Below are positions 53,632 to 62,315 of a stretch of DNA of 64,000 nucleotides, in pieces. The translations under genes and the position numbers were made by a program. This stretch comes from Lachnospiraceae bacterium (GTDB taxonomy: Bacteria; Bacillota; Clostridia; Lachnospirales; Lachnospiraceae): contig JAFWWB010000059.1 of the NCBI GenBank assembly GCA_017518185.1, positions 1-64,000 of the forward strand, written 5' to 3'. Below the pieces are notes generated by a model. The model was given only the letters and a program-made list of their open reading frames with translations. It searched no databases and was not told where the DNA came from. Numbering within the stretch: position 1 is the first letter of the stretch; every line of letters begins with the position of its first letter.

Positions 53632-54013
53632 AAACTTCAGCAAGGCACTCGATAATCTGGCTCTTATAGAGCGTTACGAGCCGCCATTTGATAAAGTAGT
53701 TCTTACAGGCCTGGTTGGTCTATATGAGATCTGCTTTGAACAGGCTTGGAAAGCTATGAAAGAGATACTGGAGGAGCATGGCTTTTCAGAAGCAGCAACA
53801 GGTTCTCCCAAGCAGGTGTTAAAGACAGCTTACAAGGCCGGGATGATATATGATGAGGAATTGTGGCTTGAGGCACTGCTGTCGAGAAATAATGTGGCAC
53901 ATTCGTATAACGAAGGTATTGCATTGGGTATCGTTAATAATGCAAAAGAAAAATACCTGGATATGTTCAAACAGCTGAAAGAAGAACTGGCAGCGAACTG
54001 GATCCAGAGTTGA
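53618..54013 (+). CDS. HepT-like HEPN protein (HI0074 family)
   Basis: 131 residues, all-helical, of the nucleotidyltransferase-substrate-binding family. It carries R90-x4-H95-x-Y97 (RNNVAHSY), exactly the R-X4-H-X-Y motif of HepT toxins in which the Arg and His cut RNA and the Tyr is AMPylated by the partner. Overlap with the MntA gene supports a working pair. GGGG ribosome site inside the upstream gene. Confidence 0.87.
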   Translation: MKKFENFSKALDNLALIERYEPPFDKVVLTGLVGLYEICFEQAWKAMKEILEEHGFSEAATGSPKQVLKTAYKAGMIYDEELWLEALLSRNNVAHSYNEGIALGIVNNAKEKYLDMFKQLKEELAANWIQS

Positions 54014-54016
54014 AAG

Positions 54017-54184
54017 ATGTCAGAAACAGAGCATAGAAGAGAGTTGTACAATCCGTATAAGCCCCTTACAAGAGAAGAAATCCTGGAACAGCTTGCAATT
54101 GCAGGAAAGCACGCTGAAGAGGGGCTGGTTTTAGATGCACATGAAGCATCGAATAGTATCAGGATAAAAGCGAAAGGATTTTAA
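54017..54184 (+). CDS. Orphan partial copy of the antitoxin
   Basis: 55-residue ORF, too short for many gene finders. After a short MSETEH start it repeats the antitoxin's RRELYNPYKPLTREEILEQL block, then LAIAGKHAEEG and DAHEAS, with high DNA identity to 52858-52990. It lacks the antitoxin's first ~30 residues and has no toxin behind it. It starts three bases after the HepT stop and ends two bases before the ATPase gene, so it is probably transcribed. Could be an anti-addiction antitoxin or a duplication scar. Confidence 0.7.
   Translation: MSETEHRRELYNPYKPLTREEILEQLAIAGKHAEEGLVLDAHEASNSIRIKAKGF
54041..54170 (+). repeat. Direct repeat, right copy
   Basis: Right-hand copy of the repeat at 52858-52990, in the same orientation about 1.2 kb away. 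Recombination between copies would remove both toxin modules. Confidence 0.85.
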
Positions 54185-54185
54185 T

Positions 54186-55283
54186 ATGATAAAGTATCTT
54201 TTTGCGAATAATTACAAAACATTTGTTAATTTCAAGGTTGACTTCGGAAGATCCAGCCTACTGATAGGGAAGAACGGATCGGGGAAAAGTAACGTTCTGA
54301 CACTTATTGCATCGATCAGGGATGTGGTAATGGGCGGACGAGCTGTGAGGGAACTATTTCCGGCGACTACGGTCACCAGATGGATGAAGAGTAATATACA
54401 GACATTTGAGTTGGGGCTTAGCGATGATGACCATGATTATGTATACAGGCTGGAGATCGAGCAGAGTTCAGAAACTAGGGTGCTTTCCGAAAGAGTATAT
54501 TGTGATAGTAAAGTAATCTACCAGAAGACGGACGGAAGTGCTGAAGTATATGATGATGATCTCCATGCGGATCGGGTTCTGGCCGATTCCGCTTCGTCCG
54601 GTATCGCTTTTGCACCTACGGACAGCAGGCATAGCCTGCTGAAGGGTTTTCGTTCTCTGATCGGAAGTATAATTCTCTGCACTCCGAATCCAAAAACAAT
54701 GTCGGATCTGGTACAAAATGATGTGTTTATCCCGACGATAGATTTTTCTAATATAGCATCTACGTTCTGGGGAGTGGTACTACTGGATCCTGATGTGTAT
54801 CGAGAACTTGCAGACACGTTTGGTGAAATGAGCTCCGGATTCACCAAGGCCAGGATAGCGGTGGAACCATTTGGAAAACATCTTGCTTTGGACTATATGT
54901 ATAAAGACGTAAGCTGTACCTATCTCTTTAGTGAACTATCAGATGGTGAAAAAATGCTCTTTGCTTTATACATACTTTTGTATGGTTACATAGGAAAGGG
55001 AATGACTGTGCTGCTTGATGAGCCGGATAACTATGTTTCGCTCAGGGAAATACAGCCGTGGTGTATCAATCTCGAAAGGAAGCTGGAGGAGGCTGGGCAG
55101 TGTATCATTGTTTCGCACCATCCCGAGATCATAAATTATATGGCCGAGACAGATGGGATCTGGTTATCGAGATTAAGCTCCGGTGAAAGTAAGATAATGG
55201 ATAAACCTGATGTAGGGATCAATGAGGAACTGCTTACCTATTCCGAAATGATATCCAGAGGATTGTTAGATGAGGCTGAGTAA
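54186..55283 (+). CDS. ABC/RecF-like AAA ATPase of a two-gene module
   Basis: 365 residues. Walker A GKNGSGKSN (28-36), ABC-like signature LSDGEK (251-256), Walker B TVLLDEPDN with D278/E279 and a His-switch-like IIVSHHPEI. The Rad50/SMC-type head has an insert but no long coiled coil. ATPases of this group power many phage-defence systems (OLD, PARIS AriA, Septu PtuA). The downstream gene overlaps by 14 bases and encodes a TOPRIM-like protein, giving an ATPase/effector pair. I cannot match it to a named system with certainty. Confidence 0.8.
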   Translation: MIKYLFANNYKTFVNFKVDFGRSSLLIGKNGSGKSNVLTLIASIRDVVMGGRAVRELFPATTVTRWMKSNIQTFELGLSDDDHDYVYRLEIEQSSETRVLSERVYCDSKVIYQKTDGSAEVYDDDLHADRVLADSASSGIAFAPTDSRHSLLKGFRSLIGSIILCTPNPKTMSDLVQNDVFIPTIDFSNIASTFWGVVLLDPDVYRELADTFGEMSSGFTKARIAVEPFGKHLALDYMYKDVSCTYLFSELSDGEKMLFALYILLYGYIGKGMTVLLDEPDNYVSLREIQPWCINLERKLEEAGQCIIVSHHPEIINYMAETDGIWLSRLSSGESKIMDKPDVGINEELLTYSEMISRGLLDEAE

Positions 55284-55836
55284 GGATTACCAGTATCAGA
55301 TTTTATGCGAAGATGCGCAGATGAGATCATTCATTTTAGGTGTCTTGTCTCATCAGGGAATAAATGCCAGAAAGATAAGAGTAAAAAACTATCCATGTGG
55401 TGATGGCTGCGGAGAAGCTTTTGTAAAGAGAGAATTTCCTAAAGAGGTAAAGATCCTCAGATCCACGGGCTATAACAAGAAAGTGCTTATCGTATGTACA
55501 GATGCGGATAACTTAAGTGTCAATGAGCGTAAAAGAATATTGATGACAGGACTTGAGGATGAACAAAGCTGTAGAGATCTATCCGGGGAACAGATCATAA
55601 TCTGGGTTCCCAAAAGAGAGATAGAGACGTGGATATACTTTTTACGGGGAGAAGATGTGGATATCGAAAGGTCTTACAGACATTCCGGTAATCCTGTACG
55701 TTGCAGGGAAGAAGCAAAAGTCTTTTCTCTTTATTGTCAGGGGATTAAGGATATCGATTGCAAAAATGTCATATCGCTTGAAGATGCCAAGGCGGAGTAT
55801 ACCAGGGTTTGTGAATTGCAAAGGGAACGTTCATAA
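55270..55836 (+). CDS. TOPRIM-like (RloB/DUF4276-type) effector candidate
   Basis: 188 residues. An early acid in ILCEDAQMRSF (E14), the D-x-D pattern CTDADN (D78, D80) and the VPKREIETWIYFL segment (114-123) follow the layout of TOPRIM-like DUF4276/RloB proteins, where the last segment reads P-x-x-E-x-W. TOPRIM domains in defence systems cut DNA or RNA. The pairing with an ABC ATPase resembles AriA/AriB of PARIS and AbiL, but sequence-level identity with these was not tested. Family assignment is tentative. Confidence 0.6.
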   Translation: MRLSKDYQYQILCEDAQMRSFILGVLSHQGINARKIRVKNYPCGDGCGEAFVKREFPKEVKILRSTGYNKKVLIVCTDADNLSVNERKRILMTGLEDEQSCRDLSGEQIIIWVPKREIETWIYFLRGEDVDIERSYRHSGNPVRCREEAKVFSLYCQGIKDIDCKNVISLEDAKAEYTRVCELQRERS

Positions 55837-55876
55837 TGGATGTGAAAAATTCATGTTTAATATGTAAGACCGGTAT

Positions 55877-56167
55877 ATGGCAAAAGAAATTCAGGAATTA
55901 GCGGAATTAAATGATGTGATCGGATTGTGGAGTATTCCTGCTGGGGAAAGGCGAAATGCAACAAAGGTGAGGATCACCGGTAAAGGAACAAAAATGATCT
56001 GTACAGTGGTTGTATCCAAAGATGATGATATGTATATCGCAAAGGATCTGCGGACCAACATAGCAGATCAGGGAGAGACGGCTGAGAAAGCGCTTTCGAA
56101 TCTGAAGGAAGCTTTAGAACTGTATTATGATGGTAATGGTATCGTAGAATCAGTAGTGATAAAATGA
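55877..56167 (+). CDS. HicB-like antitoxin-fold protein
   Basis: 96 residues. The C-terminal half (VVVSKDDDMYIAKDLRTNIA, then GETAEKALSNLKEALELYYD) matches the HicB RNase-H-like fold, with the typical QGxTxEEAL-like turn. The first ~35 residues are an unfamiliar extension. No HicA toxin is adjacent. Its stop overlaps the start of the glycosyltransferase (ATGA). No DNA-binding domain is visible at the end. Confidence 0.65.
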   Translation: MAKEIQELAELNDVIGLWSIPAGERRNATKVRITGKGTKMICTVVVSKDDDMYIAKDLRTNIADQGETAEKALSNLKEALELYYDGNGIVESVVIK

Positions 56168-57243
56168 AAAAAACAGTTTTTGCCGGCGACTGGACAATGG
56201 AAAAGGTCGTGGGTGTGCAAAGATATGCAAGCTGCATACTTACGGAACTGGATAAGATGATCGGGCGCGGTGAGTATAAAGGAACCGTGGAACTTTTGAT
56301 CCCGAGAAACGCGGATTGGAAGAGCCCTTATAAGCACATCCATGTTGTCCGCCGCGGAACGATAAGGAATAAAGCGGAGAAGCACCTCTGGCAGCAGCTG
56401 GTCTTTCCCGCATATGTGAGAGGCAGCAGAGCTGTTGGCGTGGATCTTGCCCAGGCACTGCCGGTATGGGGCTGCGACATCTGTGCCATACATGACTGCA
56501 TACATGAGACATTTCCTGAGAACTTTGCCGATCATAGCACTTATCTGAAGATATATCTGTTAAAGGCAAGGATCGCCGCAGGGAAAAAGAGCAGGATCAT
56601 CCTTACGCCCAGCAGGCATTCCGCAAAGGAAATCCAAAGGTTCTATCATGTTCCGCAGGAGCGTCTACGGATAGTCGGAAACGGCTGGGAACATATGAAA
56701 GAGATAAAGGCAGATGAGGGGATCTTTGAAAAGCTTCCTCAGCTGAAGGATAAGGATTTCTTTTTTGCGCTGGGTTCCCGATACAGACATAAGAATCATG
56801 AATGGATAATAAGATCAGCCGTGAGGAATCCGGCTTATTATTTTGTAGTGACGGGAAGTGACTCTTATTCGTCAGAAAACAGAAGGCTGGCAGATAAGCA
56901 GCCTGAAAACCTCATCTATACCGGCTACATCTCAGACGGTGAGGTAAAAGCGCTTTATCAGAAGGCAAAAGCCCTTATCCAGCCGTCCCTGTATGAAGGC
57001 TTTGGTATCCCCCCACTGGAGGCGCTCAGCGTTGGCGGGAAGGCTATAGTATCCAATGCAAGCTGCCTGCCTGAGATATATGGCGACAGCGTGTACTATA
57101 TCGATCCGCATTCCGATGGCGCGGATATGGATGAGGTGATGAAAAGCGATATATCACTGTCCCAAAATGTGTTGGATAAGTATACTTGGTCGAATGCAGC
57201 TAAAACATTAGCTGAAGTGATCAGAATGATGAATAAGACATAA
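56164..57243 (+). CDS. Glycosyltransferase family 4 (polysaccharide synthesis)
   Basis: 359 residues, GT-B fold. Signs: VGVQRYASCIL at the N-terminus, LTPSRHSAKEI linker, FALGSRYRHKN nucleotide-sugar region and the E-x7-E motif in YEGFGIPPLEAL. It probably adds a sugar to a lipid-linked repeat unit. It sits between the two ATPase-effector modules and shares a four-base overlap with the HicB-like gene. Confidence 0.88.
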   Translation: MKKTVFAGDWTMEKVVGVQRYASCILTELDKMIGRGEYKGTVELLIPRNADWKSPYKHIHVVRRGTIRNKAEKHLWQQLVFPAYVRGSRAVGVDLAQALPVWGCDICAIHDCIHETFPENFADHSTYLKIYLLKARIAAGKKSRIILTPSRHSAKEIQRFYHVPQERLRIVGNGWEHMKEIKADEGIFEKLPQLKDKDFFFALGSRYRHKNHEWIIRSAVRNPAYYFVVTGSDSYSSENRRLADKQPENLIYTGYISDGEVKALYQKAKALIQPSLYEGFGIPPLEALSVGGKAIVSNASCLPEIYGDSVYYIDPHSDGADMDEVMKSDISLSQNVLDKYTWSNAAKTLAEVIRMMNKT

Positions 57244-57276
57244 GACAGGGACTAAGGAAAAAAGGGAGTCTGAACA

Positions 57277-58557
57277 ATGATCTGGAAGTTTACATATGAA
57301 AACTTTAAAAGCTTTGAAAAAGCAGAGTTTTCGGTACAGCAATTGACAACCATGATAGGGACCAATGCATCGGGAAAAAGCAATGCTATAGAGGGGATAT
57401 GGATCCTTTCGATGCTTGCGTCCGGAATTGATCTTAGCGTGGTGCTGGATGGTACACAGAACCTGGAATCATATGTACGTGGCGGGAGCCAGGGCTGTAA
57501 ACGCTTTCGCACATCAGCATTTAAGCTGGGGTGTCGTATGACTTCCTATGAAGAGGATCGTGATCTCCTTTATGAGGTGAAGATAGGGATCAATGGAAGG
57601 ATAGTGATCGAAGAAGAAGGGTTGTACCTTATTGATCATAACAGTAGTGATAGCCGGGCTGAAAAGATTTTCAGAACCAAATCCCCTGCTAAGGAAAGCT
57701 CTGATATAAAGGTAGAATACAGCAATGGGGCAAGGGGAAGGAACCCGGACATTTTGTGTACGAGAACGGCTTCAGTTCTTACGCAGATGGTTAACAGGAT
57801 CCCGCGTGCAAGCGAGGATGAAATCTGTAATGCCCATCATATGGAAAAAGCTATAGAAACATTGAGAAACGTTATGATCCTCAATCCGGATCCGGCGGTT
57901 ATGCGTGAATACAGCAGGATAAACGATAAAGAATTAAGAATGGATTGTAAGAATATATCAGCAGTGTTGATGGACCTTTGTAAAGATCCAATTAAAAAGA
58001 AAACCATTCTTTCATTTATGCATCGTCTTCCGGAAAACGAGGTGGAGGATATCTCATTCATCAGAACAAAGATAGGGGACGTGATCTTTGCTTTAAAAGA
58101 AAGATATATAAACTCATCGGAATTGGTTGACGCAAAAAAGCTTTCGGACGGAACGCTCAGGAGCATAGCTATCATTTCTGCGATGCTGTCAGCGCATAAG
58201 GACAGCCTTGTGATCATAGAGGAAATAGATAACGGTGTTCATCCTGCAAGATTGATCGAACTGATCAAAGAGATTTATGAGCTGGCAAGGAAAGGAAACT
58301 GCGATATCATAATGACAACACATAATGCTGCTATGCTTGATCGGTATATGAAAGATGAACTGGCAGGGGTGATCGTTGTGTACAGGGAATCTGCAAAAGG
58401 AACAAGCAGGTTTCTGACAGTAACAGAAATAGCAGAACTTCCGGAGTTTGTATTGGGAGGCGGTCTTGGAACTGCGATGATCGAGCAAAAGCTGCTCAAC
58501 GCCATTAAAGGGAAGAAAAGAAGGAAAAGCATAAAATGGATGGAGGAAGCGATATGA
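57277..58557 (+). CDS. ABC/RecF-like AAA ATPase paired with a PIN nuclease
   Basis: 426 residues. Walker A GTNASGKSN (28-36), signature LSDGT (289-293), Walker B VIIEEIDNG (E315/E316) and IIMTTHNAAML. The Walker B begins with Glu where Asp is usual. It belongs to the AAA_15/AAA_21 type used as sensors or motors in defence and abortive-infection systems, but it is not closely similar to the first ATPase in this region. The stop overlaps the PIN gene start (ATGA), so both proteins are made together. Strong ribosome site AAGGGAG. Confidence 0.82.
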   Translation: MIWKFTYENFKSFEKAEFSVQQLTTMIGTNASGKSNAIEGIWILSMLASGIDLSVVLDGTQNLESYVRGGSQGCKRFRTSAFKLGCRMTSYEEDRDLLYEVKIGINGRIVIEEEGLYLIDHNSSDSRAEKIFRTKSPAKESSDIKVEYSNGARGRNPDILCTRTASVLTQMVNRIPRASEDEICNAHHMEKAIETLRNVMILNPDPAVMREYSRINDKELRMDCKNISAVLMDLCKDPIKKKTILSFMHRLPENEVEDISFIRTKIGDVIFALKERYINSSELVDAKKLSDGTLRSIAIISAMLSAHKDSLVIIEEIDNGVHPARLIELIKEIYELARKGNCDIIMTTHNAAMLDRYMKDELAGVIVVYRESAKGTSRFLTVTEIAELPEFVLGGGLGTAMIEQKLLNAIKGKKRRKSIKWMEEAI

Positions 58558-59030
58558 ATATCCGCTTGATCGATACAAGTATTATGCTTAACCTGCTGGG
58601 GGTGCCCAAAAGAAACAGTCAGGAAAAAGAGATCAGAGAAGAATTCTTAAGAGTGATAAAGACAGAAGAAACATTGATCCTCCCGATGGCTACTATTATA
58701 GAGACAGGAAATGAGATAGCTAGGATCAGTGGCTCCAGAAAACGGGAAATAGCTGTGAGATTTGCAGATTATTTACGGAAGACGGCTAATGGTGAAGCGC
58801 CCTGGTCTCCGGAATTGACAGAGATTAAAATGGAAGATCTGAAATTTTTCGCAGATGAGTTTGTTTCATCGGCTACGATCGGTGTAGGAATGGGAGATCT
58901 TTCCATAATTCGGACATATGAGAAGTGCAGGGCTGTACTCCCTGCAGACCGCATCATGATATGGTCCACAGATAAACACCTTTCCAGTTACAAGGAGGAG
59001 AAGGTGTACAGTCTGAAACGTAGAAAATGA
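58554..59030 (+). CDS. PIN-domain nuclease
   Basis: 158 residues. PIN acid tetrad: D7 in LIDTS, E50 (or E54) in TIIETGNE, D115 in GMGDLS and D140 in STDKHL. PIN proteins cut RNA. The start at 58554 follows GGAGGA at six bases and overlaps the ATPase stop; the longer upstream reading lacks this. Its own stop overlaps the next gene (ATGA), so it is locked into the polysaccharide operon. Unlike VapC toxins it is longer and lacks a small antitoxin gene before it; the ATPase is the likely partner. Confidence 0.8.
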   Translation: MNIRLIDTSIMLNLLGVPKRNSQEKEIREEFLRVIKTEETLILPMATIIETGNEIARISGSRKREIAVRFADYLRKTANGEAPWSPELTEIKMEDLKFFADEFVSSATIGVGMGDLSIIRTYEKCRAVLPADRIMIWSTDKHLSSYKEEKVYSLKRRK

Positions 59031-60154
59031 TGGGACAACCTAACAAAACAAAAATTTTCGCCGCATATCTTCCTCAGTTTCACGAAACAGAAGATAATAA
59101 TCGCTTCTGGGGAAAGGGGTTTACTGATTGGGACGGTGTAAGAAATGCCAGGCCCCAATACGATGGACATGATCAACCACGGGTGCCCTTAAACGGAAAA
59201 TATTACGATCTGTCAGATGTAAATGATATCAGCGAACAGGCACTTATTGCAAAGAAATACGGAATAGACGGTTTCAATATATATCACTACTGGTTCAAAG
59301 ACGGTAAACAGGAGCTACAGCTTCCGGCAGAACTATTACTGCAGCACAAAGAGATCAATATTGAGTATTTCTTTACCTGGGATAATAATTCCTGGAGGAG
59401 AACCTGGAGCAGCATCAAAGGTAATGACTGGGCGCCGTCAAATGATGATTCAAGAAAACAGGGGCCGGCTGTCCTCTGTGAACTTGATTATGGAAATGAA
59501 GAACAATGGGAAAAACACTTCCAGTATCTCCTTCAGTTTTTCAAGGATGATAGATACTACAGGATCGATGGAAAACCCGTATTTGCATTTATGACTTATC
59601 AGTATGCACCGGTGATGAAGTGCATGATAAGATACTGGAAACGAAGGGCAGTGGAGAACGGGATTAACGGTATATATATCCTGACTAATTATGAGCATAT
59701 GAAGGGGAGGTTCAAGGAAGATAAGTATTTCGTCTATCAGCCGTCCTACAGTGCATGGTCCGCGCGTTCACGATGGGAGAATCGTCTGGAGAGATATCTG
59801 AAGATCAAACCGAGATATGATGCGCCTGTCAAATATCTGTATGATTATGATGATGTGTGGCAAAAGATCATAAGCTTTTCGAAAAATAACACAGATGTGA
59901 TACAGGGGGCTTTTGTTTCTTATGACGATACACCAAGAAGAGGAAAGAAGGCTTTGATCATTAAAGGATCTTCCCCTGAACTGTTTGAAAAGAATTTCAG
60001 TAAGATGTATATCGGCTGTTGCAACAACGCGCAGCCGTTTATTTTTTTTACAGCATGGAATGAATGGGGAGAGGGAGCATATCTGGAGCCGGATGAAAAA
60101 CACGGATATTCATATTTGGAATGCATAAAAAGGGTAAAAGAAAAGATATGCTGA
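59027..60154 (+). CDS. WbsX-like glycan protein (GH99-like)
   Basis: 375 residues matching the Glyco_tran_WbsX pattern: AAYLPQFHETEDNNRFWGKG, FTDWDGV, HYWFKDG, and the C-terminal AWNEWGEGAYLEPD. Such proteins occur in O-antigen and capsule loci and resemble glycoside hydrolase family 99; whether they transfer or cleave sugars is unresolved. Four-base overlap with the PIN gene upstream and seven-base overlap with the acetyltransferase downstream. Confidence 0.88.
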   Translation: MMGQPNKTKIFAAYLPQFHETEDNNRFWGKGFTDWDGVRNARPQYDGHDQPRVPLNGKYYDLSDVNDISEQALIAKKYGIDGFNIYHYWFKDGKQELQLPAELLLQHKEINIEYFFTWDNNSWRRTWSSIKGNDWAPSNDDSRKQGPAVLCELDYGNEEQWEKHFQYLLQFFKDDRYYRIDGKPVFAFMTYQYAPVMKCMIRYWKRRAVENGINGIYILTNYEHMKGRFKEDKYFVYQPSYSAWSARSRWENRLERYLKIKPRYDAPVKYLYDYDDVWQKIISFSKNNTDVIQGAFVSYDDTPRRGKKALIIKGSSPELFEKNFSKMYIGCCNNAQPFIFFTAWNEWGEGAYLEPDEKHGYSYLECIKRVKEKIC

Positions 60155-60777
60155 CAGAGATCCGAGAAAAACTGCTCATTCAGAAGAATAAAAGAAAATG
60201 GATAAAGGCTAACCGTCATAACGGAACGTTTCCGGTCAGTGTTTTCCCACTTGATCTGGTAAGTGTCGGAAATGCATCCTATGGTGAGCTGAACGTAGTA
60301 AGCTTTAATGAAAAAAGCCGGCTTATCATCGGCAATTATGTTTCGATAGCAAATGAGGTCGTCTTTCTCCTTGATGTAGAGCATCATACGGACCGGATAT
60401 CTACATATCCTTTCAGAAAGAAAATACTGGACGAAGCAGACGAAGCTTTTTCGAAAGGAAATATCGTTATAGATGATGATGTGTGGATAGGATACAGAGC
60501 CACGATCATGTCAGGCGTGCATATCGGTCAGGGGGCCGTGATCGCCGCCGGAGCAGTGGTGACAAAGGACGTTGAGCCATACGCGATAGTAGGCGGGGTA
60601 CCCGCAAAACTGATAAGGTACCGCTTTGAGCCTGATATAATTGAAGAAATGAAAAAGATCGATTACAGTAAGGTTGATAGGGATTTTATCATAGCCAATC
60701 AAGGCAAGCTGTATGGAAAAGTGAATATTATAACGGATGTAAAATTTTTGCCCGGAATAGGATCTGTAAGATCATAA
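60148..60777 (+). CDS. Left-handed beta-helix acetyltransferase
   Basis: 209 residues. Hexapeptide repeats (IVIDDDVWIGYRATIMSGV, IGQGAVIAAGAVVTKDV) and the AIVGGVPAKLIR tail mark the CatB/xenobiotic or sugar O-acetyltransferase group. It would acetylate a sugar of the surface polysaccharide with acetyl-CoA. ATG 60148 is taken since it lies close to the WbsX stop, following AAAAGA; an upstream ATG at 60121 is less likely. Confidence 0.88.
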   Translation: MLTEIREKLLIQKNKRKWIKANRHNGTFPVSVFPLDLVSVGNASYGELNVVSFNEKSRLIIGNYVSIANEVVFLLDVEHHTDRISTYPFRKKILDEADEAFSKGNIVIDDDVWIGYRATIMSGVHIGQGAVIAAGAVVTKDVEPYAIVGGVPAKLIRYRFEPDIIEEMKKIDYSKVDRDFIIANQGKLYGKVNIITDVKFLPGIGSVRS

Positions 60778-60856
60778 GACCATGAGAATCCTTAAGAGCT
60801 GGTAATATTTGACAGAAAGATAATCTGTAGAAAATAGAGATATGAAATAGTATACA

Positions 60857-62305
60857 ATGGACAACATAAAAATAAAAAAACAGGTTGTTTCAGGAACTGT
60901 ATGGAGGTTCATGGAAAATACTATAACACGCGGTGTATCGTTCATTGTATCAATGATCCTTGCCAGATTACTGGTGCCTGATGAATACGGTAAAGTGGCA
61001 ATAATCAGTATGTTTCTGGGAGTATTCACTATTTTGATCGACGGAGGCTTCGGAGCTGCATTAATACAAAAAAAAGAAGTGGATATGACAGATTATTCCA
61101 CAGTTCTTTTTGTCTCTTTTGGCGTGTCTGCATTACTGTATCTCTTTTTGTTTTTTGGATCGCCCCTGGCAGCATGGTTTTACAAGATTGATGAATTAAA
61201 ACCGGCAATGCGTGTTATGGGGTTAGTGGTTTTTCCGACAGCTATCAAATGTGTAGAAAATGCCTACTTATCCCGGAGAATGGAGTTTAAGAAGTTTTTC
61301 TTTGCAACATTAGGTGGAACACTGGCTTCAGCGGCTGTGGGTATCTATATGGCTGTAAATGGTTTTGGCTTGTGGGCGTTGGTCTTTCAGACCTTGACTA
61401 ATGAATTGATTGATACTGTGATCCTTACTATAGTAGTAGGTTGGGATCTGCATTTGAAGTTTTCAGTCGAGAGAGTAAAGCCGCTGTTCTTTTACGGATC
61501 AAAGCTGATGCTTTCCAGCTTGATAGCCAGCGTGTATTCGTATCTTAGGGGATTTATGATAGGGAAGGTATATACAACAGAGGATTTGGCATATTATGAG
61601 AGGGGGGAGAAAGTCCCTAGATTGTTATCGGACTGTATTGATGCTGCCATGGGTTCGGTATTATTCTCTGCATTTTCAAAATATCAGGATTCTATAGAAC
61701 TACTGAAAAAAGGGGCTAAGCGAGCTGTGCGGCTAAGTGCATTTATGATGGCGCCGGTTATCTTTGGCGTTCTAGGAATAGCAAAAGAGGGTATTATTGT
61801 TTTGTTTTCAAATAAATGGATTGGCGCAATACCGTATATGTATATATTTGCAATATCATATCTTTTTATGCCGGTTAATTCTACGAACCTTAGAATAGTG
61901 TTGGCAAAAGGAGAAAGCGATCTTTATTTCCGGATGACAATATATAAAATGCTATCTGGGTTGTTTGTCATTATATTTTTTCTAAAGCGTGGAGTGCTGC
62001 TCTTTGCGATGAGTAGCTTAATATCAACAGTTATTTCTACATATATTAATAGTTCGAATTCGAAAAGACTTGCAGATTACGGAATACTTGAGCAAGTACG
62101 TGATATTGCGCCGTATTATGGAAGAGCGTTGCTAATGTTTTTATGTATTAAACTTGTTGATTTGCTTGAGTGGAGCGAGCTACCTACGATGATAATCAAG
62201 ATTATGTTAGGTGTTTTTGTCTATGTAGTTTTATCTGTGGTACGAAAAGAAGAAAACTTGTATTACAGTATTGGCCTTGCAAAAAGCTATTTGAAGAAAG
62301 GTTAA
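60857..62305 (+). CDS. Wzx-type polysaccharide flippase
   Basis: 482 residues with about 12-14 hydrophobic helices; MATE/MOP-superfamily Wzx/RfbX-like translocase that flips lipid-linked sugar repeat units across the membrane. N-terminal KQVVSGTVWRFMEN and RLLVPDEYGKVAIISMF are characteristic. The codon use is clearly AT-richer than in the first 50 kb, which fits horizontally exchanged surface-polysaccharide genes. Confidence 0.9.
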   Translation: MDNIKIKKQVVSGTVWRFMENTITRGVSFIVSMILARLLVPDEYGKVAIISMFLGVFTILIDGGFGAALIQKKEVDMTDYSTVLFVSFGVSALLYLFLFFGSPLAAWFYKIDELKPAMRVMGLVVFPTAIKCVENAYLSRRMEFKKFFFATLGGTLASAAVGIYMAVNGFGLWALVFQTLTNELIDTVILTIVVGWDLHLKFSVERVKPLFFYGSKLMLSSLIASVYSYLRGFMIGKVYTTEDLAYYERGEKVPRLLSDCIDAAMGSVLFSAFSKYQDSIELLKKGAKRAVRLSAFMMAPVIFGVLGIAKEGIIVLFSNKWIGAIPYMYIFAISYLFMPVNSTNLRIVLAKGESDLYFRMTIYKMLSGLFVIIFFLKRGVLLFAMSSLISTVISTYINSSNSKRLADYGILEQVRDIAPYYGRALLMFLCIKLVDLLEWSELPTMIIKIMLGVFVYVVLSVVRKEENLYYSIGLAKSYLKKG

Positions 62306-62315
62306 TCATTATCAT

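Noticed and set aside
52858..54170. CRISPR-like or IS-end repeat
   Set aside because: Only two copies, and both code for the same protein segment; no spacer array, terminal inverted repeat or transposase.
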